Below, piece by piece: positions 45,951-47,954 of a stretch of 47,954 nt of DNA (position 1 is the first letter of the stretch; every line of letters starts with the position of its first letter). Where the stretch lies: NCBI GenBank assembly GCA_017302295.1, contig JAFLDS010000021.1, forward strand, positions 1 through 47,954, written 5' to 3'. The position numbers and the translations under genes are program-made. The notes under the pieces were generated by a model. It was not told where the DNA came from. It was given only the letters and a program-made list of their open reading frames with translations, and searched no databases. This DNA comes from Thauera sp. GTDB lineage: Bacteria; Pseudomonadota; Gammaproteobacteria; Burkholderiales; Rhodocyclaceae.

Positions 45951-47495
45951 TCAAAAGGTTTTCAGGTATTCGACCAGCGCGTCCTTGTCGGCGGCGGGCA
46001 GCGCGGTGCCGTAGGCAGGGCCTTCGTGGCCGGCGTTGCCGTTGCCGGGCTGTGCGGTGTCGAACGCGAACAGCCCGTCGGCAGCGGCCTTCGTCGCGTC
46101 GGCGGGCAAGGTGGAGGCGAAGCCGACCCGGTGCGGGTCGTAGAGGTCGCTGCCGCGGGCGAACTTCGCCGGGCGCGATGCCGACGGCTCGAGCAGGTCG
46201 CGCAGTGTCGGCACCGCGCCGTTGTGCAGGTAGGGCGCGCGCAGCCACACGCCGTCGAGCGGCATGTTGGCGTAGCCCCAGGTCTTGCGGAAATGCTGGA
46301 AGCGGTGCGGGTAGCCGGCGTAGAGCGTGGCCTGGTTCACCGCCAGGTCGCGCGTGTAGGAGTCGAGCCGGGCGCGGTCGGTGCCGATCGCGGCGATCGG
46401 CGTCACGTGGCCGACCTTTTCACCCTTGAAGTCACTGCCGCTGGCGCCGTGGCAGGCGGCGCAGTATTCGGCGTAGAGCGGCGCGCCGCGCGCGGCGAGC
46501 TCGCGGTCGATCGGGTAGGGGTAGGGCGGCGGCGTGGCGTCGAGCAGCCAGTCCTCGACGCGGCCGATCGCGGCGAGGTCGATGGTGGGCGGCGTGGTGC
46601 CGGTGCCGAAGGCGGCGCTCTTGTTGCGCTCCTCGGTGCGGGTGTTGTTGCCGTCCCAGTGCAGTTCCATGCGCTGGCCGTCGTCGCGCGTCATGCGCTT
46701 CCTCTGGTTCCAGATCGACGGGAAGTCCGACGCGCCGAGCAGTTCGTGCGCGGGCAGGTTCTTCATCGGAAAGTTGAACAGCACCTTCGCCGAGTTGAAG
46801 GTATCGACCCTACCGGGGCCCCACTCCGGCTGCTCGAAGACGAACTCGAAGCGGCCGCGCAGCATCAGCAGGCGCTCGCGCATCAGCGCGATCGCCACCG
46901 GGTACACCAGGTAGCGGTCGATCGGGTTCAGCTTGCCGGCGAGGCGGTCGATCTCGGGCACGATGAACTCGCGCGAGAACTTCGGCCCGGCGGCGCAGTT
47001 GAAGAAGAAGGTCTCGAAGGCGCGGATGTCGAAGCGGTGCGCCGGCATGCCGACGACGATGCGCGGCGCGGCGTCGGGGGTGTCGCGCACGGTGCTGGTG
47101 TGGCAGGCGGCGCAGTTCAGGAATACGCGGTCGAGTCCGAGGTTGCGCCGCTTCGACACGCCGATCGGCAGGTCGCGGCCGTCCTCGTAGATCAGGCCGA
47201 GCGCGGCATAGCCTCTCGTCCGGCCTGCCGCGGGCAGGTGTTCGGCGCATACCTGCGGCAGCGCCTGCCAGATCCAGTACGGAAAACCGGATTCGCGCTC
47301 GCCGCCGGTGGAGCCGTACTTGAAGTGCTGCACCGGGTCGGCGTAGCTCACCGGCTCGTCGGGCAGGAAGCGCGCGGCGGCATAGAGGCCGCCGGCCAGG
47401 ATCCCGATCCACGGCAGCCACACCAGCACGCGCCACAGCCAGCGCGGTTTCGACGGAGTTGGTGCGGGTGCATCCGGGCGGGCGGTCGAATTCAC
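45951..47495 (-). CDS. Membrane-anchored di-haem c-type cytochrome (peroxidase/RoxA-like), paralogue
   Basis: 514 residues. N-terminal helix (VLVWLPWIGILAGGLYAAAR) and two haem motifs, CAACH at 128-132 and CAACH at 345-349. The blocks QHFKYGSTGGERESGFPYWI and GVWLRAPYLHNGAVPTLRDL match the downstream cytochrome, so the pair arose by duplication and has diverged considerably. It is a periplasmic redox protein; substrate unknown. It starts 21 bases after the partial haem protein and is followed by its paralogue, all on one strand. Confidence 0.82.
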   Translation of the reverse strand: MNSTARPDAPAPTPSKPRWLWRVLVWLPWIGILAGGLYAAARFLPDEPVSYADPVQHFKYGSTGGERESGFPYWIWQALPQVCAEHLPAAGRTRGYAALGLIYEDGRDLPIGVSKRRNLGLDRVFLNCAACHTSTVRDTPDAAPRIVVGMPAHRFDIRAFETFFFNCAAGPKFSREFIVPEIDRLAGKLNPIDRYLVYPVAIALMRERLLMLRGRFEFVFEQPEWGPGRVDTFNSAKVLFNFPMKNLPAHELLGASDFPSIWNQRKRMTRDDGQRMELHWDGNNTRTEERNKSAAFGTGTTPPTIDLAAIGRVEDWLLDATPPPYPYPIDRELAARGAPLYAEYCAACHGASGSDFKGEKVGHVTPIAAIGTDRARLDSYTRDLAVNQATLYAGYPHRFQHFRKTWGYANMPLDGVWLRAPYLHNGAVPTLRDLLEPSASRPAKFARGSDLYDPHRVGFASTLPADATKAAADGLFAFDTAQPGNGNAGHEGPAYGTALPAADKDALVEYLKTF

Positions 47496-47516
47496 GATGA
47501 TCCTCCTCGGTGCATA

Positions 47517-47954
47517 TCAGTCGGCGCCCGCCACGCAGGGCGCGAGCGTTGCATAGGGGCGCGCGAGCACGGCGGCCGGCGTGGTGGCGCGCTGCCTGAG
47601 CAGGGTGTCGAGCAGCGCACTCATGGCCTGGTAATCGGGCAGCCTGTCGGGCTGGGCGAAGGCAGAAGCATGGGCGGCGGCCGGCGGCGGCATCGGTGTC
47701 TTCGGTCGCGCGGCCGGCGCACGGGCATTCATTGTCAGCCGGAACAGCATGCGTTCGGCGCAGCCGCCGAGGGCCGTGCGCACCTGCGCGTCGCTGCCGC
47801 GCAGGAACGCGGGTGGAAAGCTCGTCGTGCCGGCATGGCACTGGCCGCATTGACGGACGAAGGGCTGCAGCTCGGCGGGCCACGGCGTTGCGCGCACGGC
47901 CACCGGGTCGGCCAGCCGTGGCTTAGGCCCGCTGCGTGGCGTGGCCGCCGGCTG
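47517..47954 (-). CDS. Partial c-type haem protein (N-terminus beyond window)
   Basis: The C-terminal 145 residues are visible and the frame stays open to the window edge. One haem motif, CGQCH, lies in FVRQCGQCHAGTTSFPPAFL, followed by a Pro/Ala-rich segment and an end rich in Ala/Arg. No start codon is certain because the gene is cut. A GTG at 47903 would give 128 residues but has no signal peptide, so a longer protein is expected. It is the first visible member of the cytochrome-TIR operon. Confidence 0.65.
   Translation of the reverse strand, partial: QPAATPRSGPKPRLADPVAVRATPWPAELQPFVRQCGQCHAGTTSFPPAFLRGSDAQVRTALGGCAERMLFRLTMNARAPAARPKTPMPPPAAAHASAFAQPDRLPDYQAMSALLDTLLRQRATTPAAVLARPYATLAPCVAGAD

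Noticed and set aside
47517-47903. Complete small haem protein starting at GTG 47903
   Set aside because: The frame stays open to the window edge and no signal peptide follows this GTG, so a truncated larger gene is more likely.

Overview
The window is a high-GC chromosomal segment of a betaproteobacterium, most likely Rhodocyclales (Azoarcus/Thauera-like). The reasons are the zapB-zapA-6S RNA cluster, lgt-yceH placed beside ilvD, the many small operons with ATGA or GTGA overlaps, and the iron and cytochrome gene families present. This placement is inference from gene content; there is no rRNA or other marker gene. I see no complete insertion sequence, prophage, tRNA or CRISPR array.

Layout. 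1-338: no gene, but a strong inverted repeat. 339-3321: a metallophosphoesterase and a diacylglycerol-kinase-like lipid kinase on the minus strand, then azlCD. 3355-7139: a P2-type cation ATPase divergent from a tandem UspA protein, with an AT-rich palindrome between them. 7162-9386: feoB-feoA. 9723-15537: a heavy-metal-type RND efflux operon (adaptor, pump, DUF3240, outer-membrane factor). 15619-18666: fiu-like siderophore receptor and PiuC-type hydroxylase. 18841-23578: macA-macB-oprM-type efflux operon. 23802-26814: a probable single Fur-regulated operon hemP-bfd-bfr-tonB-exbB-exbD. 26929-32538: malonyl-CoA decarboxylase, a membrane c-di-GMP protein (degenerate GGDEF, intact EAL), an outer-membrane barrel and a small phosphate-binding-like periplasmic protein. 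32679-34619: orphan receiver-like protein, lgt and yceH. 34781-38293: ilvD, zapB-like, zapA, 6S RNA with terminator, and a TauE/SafE permease. 38346-41875: UvrD/Rep-type helicase overlapping a membrane-bound spermidine-synthase-like protein. 41894-47954: an operon of c-type cytochromes, a secreted Gly-rich protein and a membrane TIR-domain protein; it runs off the right edge.

Iron is the main theme: ferrous uptake (feoAB), ferric-siderophore uptake (fiu, energised by tonB-exbBD), iron storage and release (bfr, bfd) and hemP. Fur-box-like sites precede hemP (best), feoB and fiu. Two separate tripartite efflux systems are also present.

The best candidate for an undescribed system is the cytochrome-secreted protein-TIR operon at the right end. 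Two membrane-anchored di-haem cytochromes of the peroxidase/RoxA-like type, plus a third haem protein cut by the edge, are co-directional and tightly spaced with a secreted protein. That protein is translationally coupled to a protein with a periplasmic domain, two membrane helices and a cytosolic TIR domain. This arrangement suggests, but does not prove, an envelope redox sensor wired to a TIR effector. A second candidate is the periplasmic-binding-protein/porin/c-di-GMP operon. A notable regulatory site is a perfect palindrome around a TATAAT box at the helicase start codon, which predicts a leaderless mRNA.
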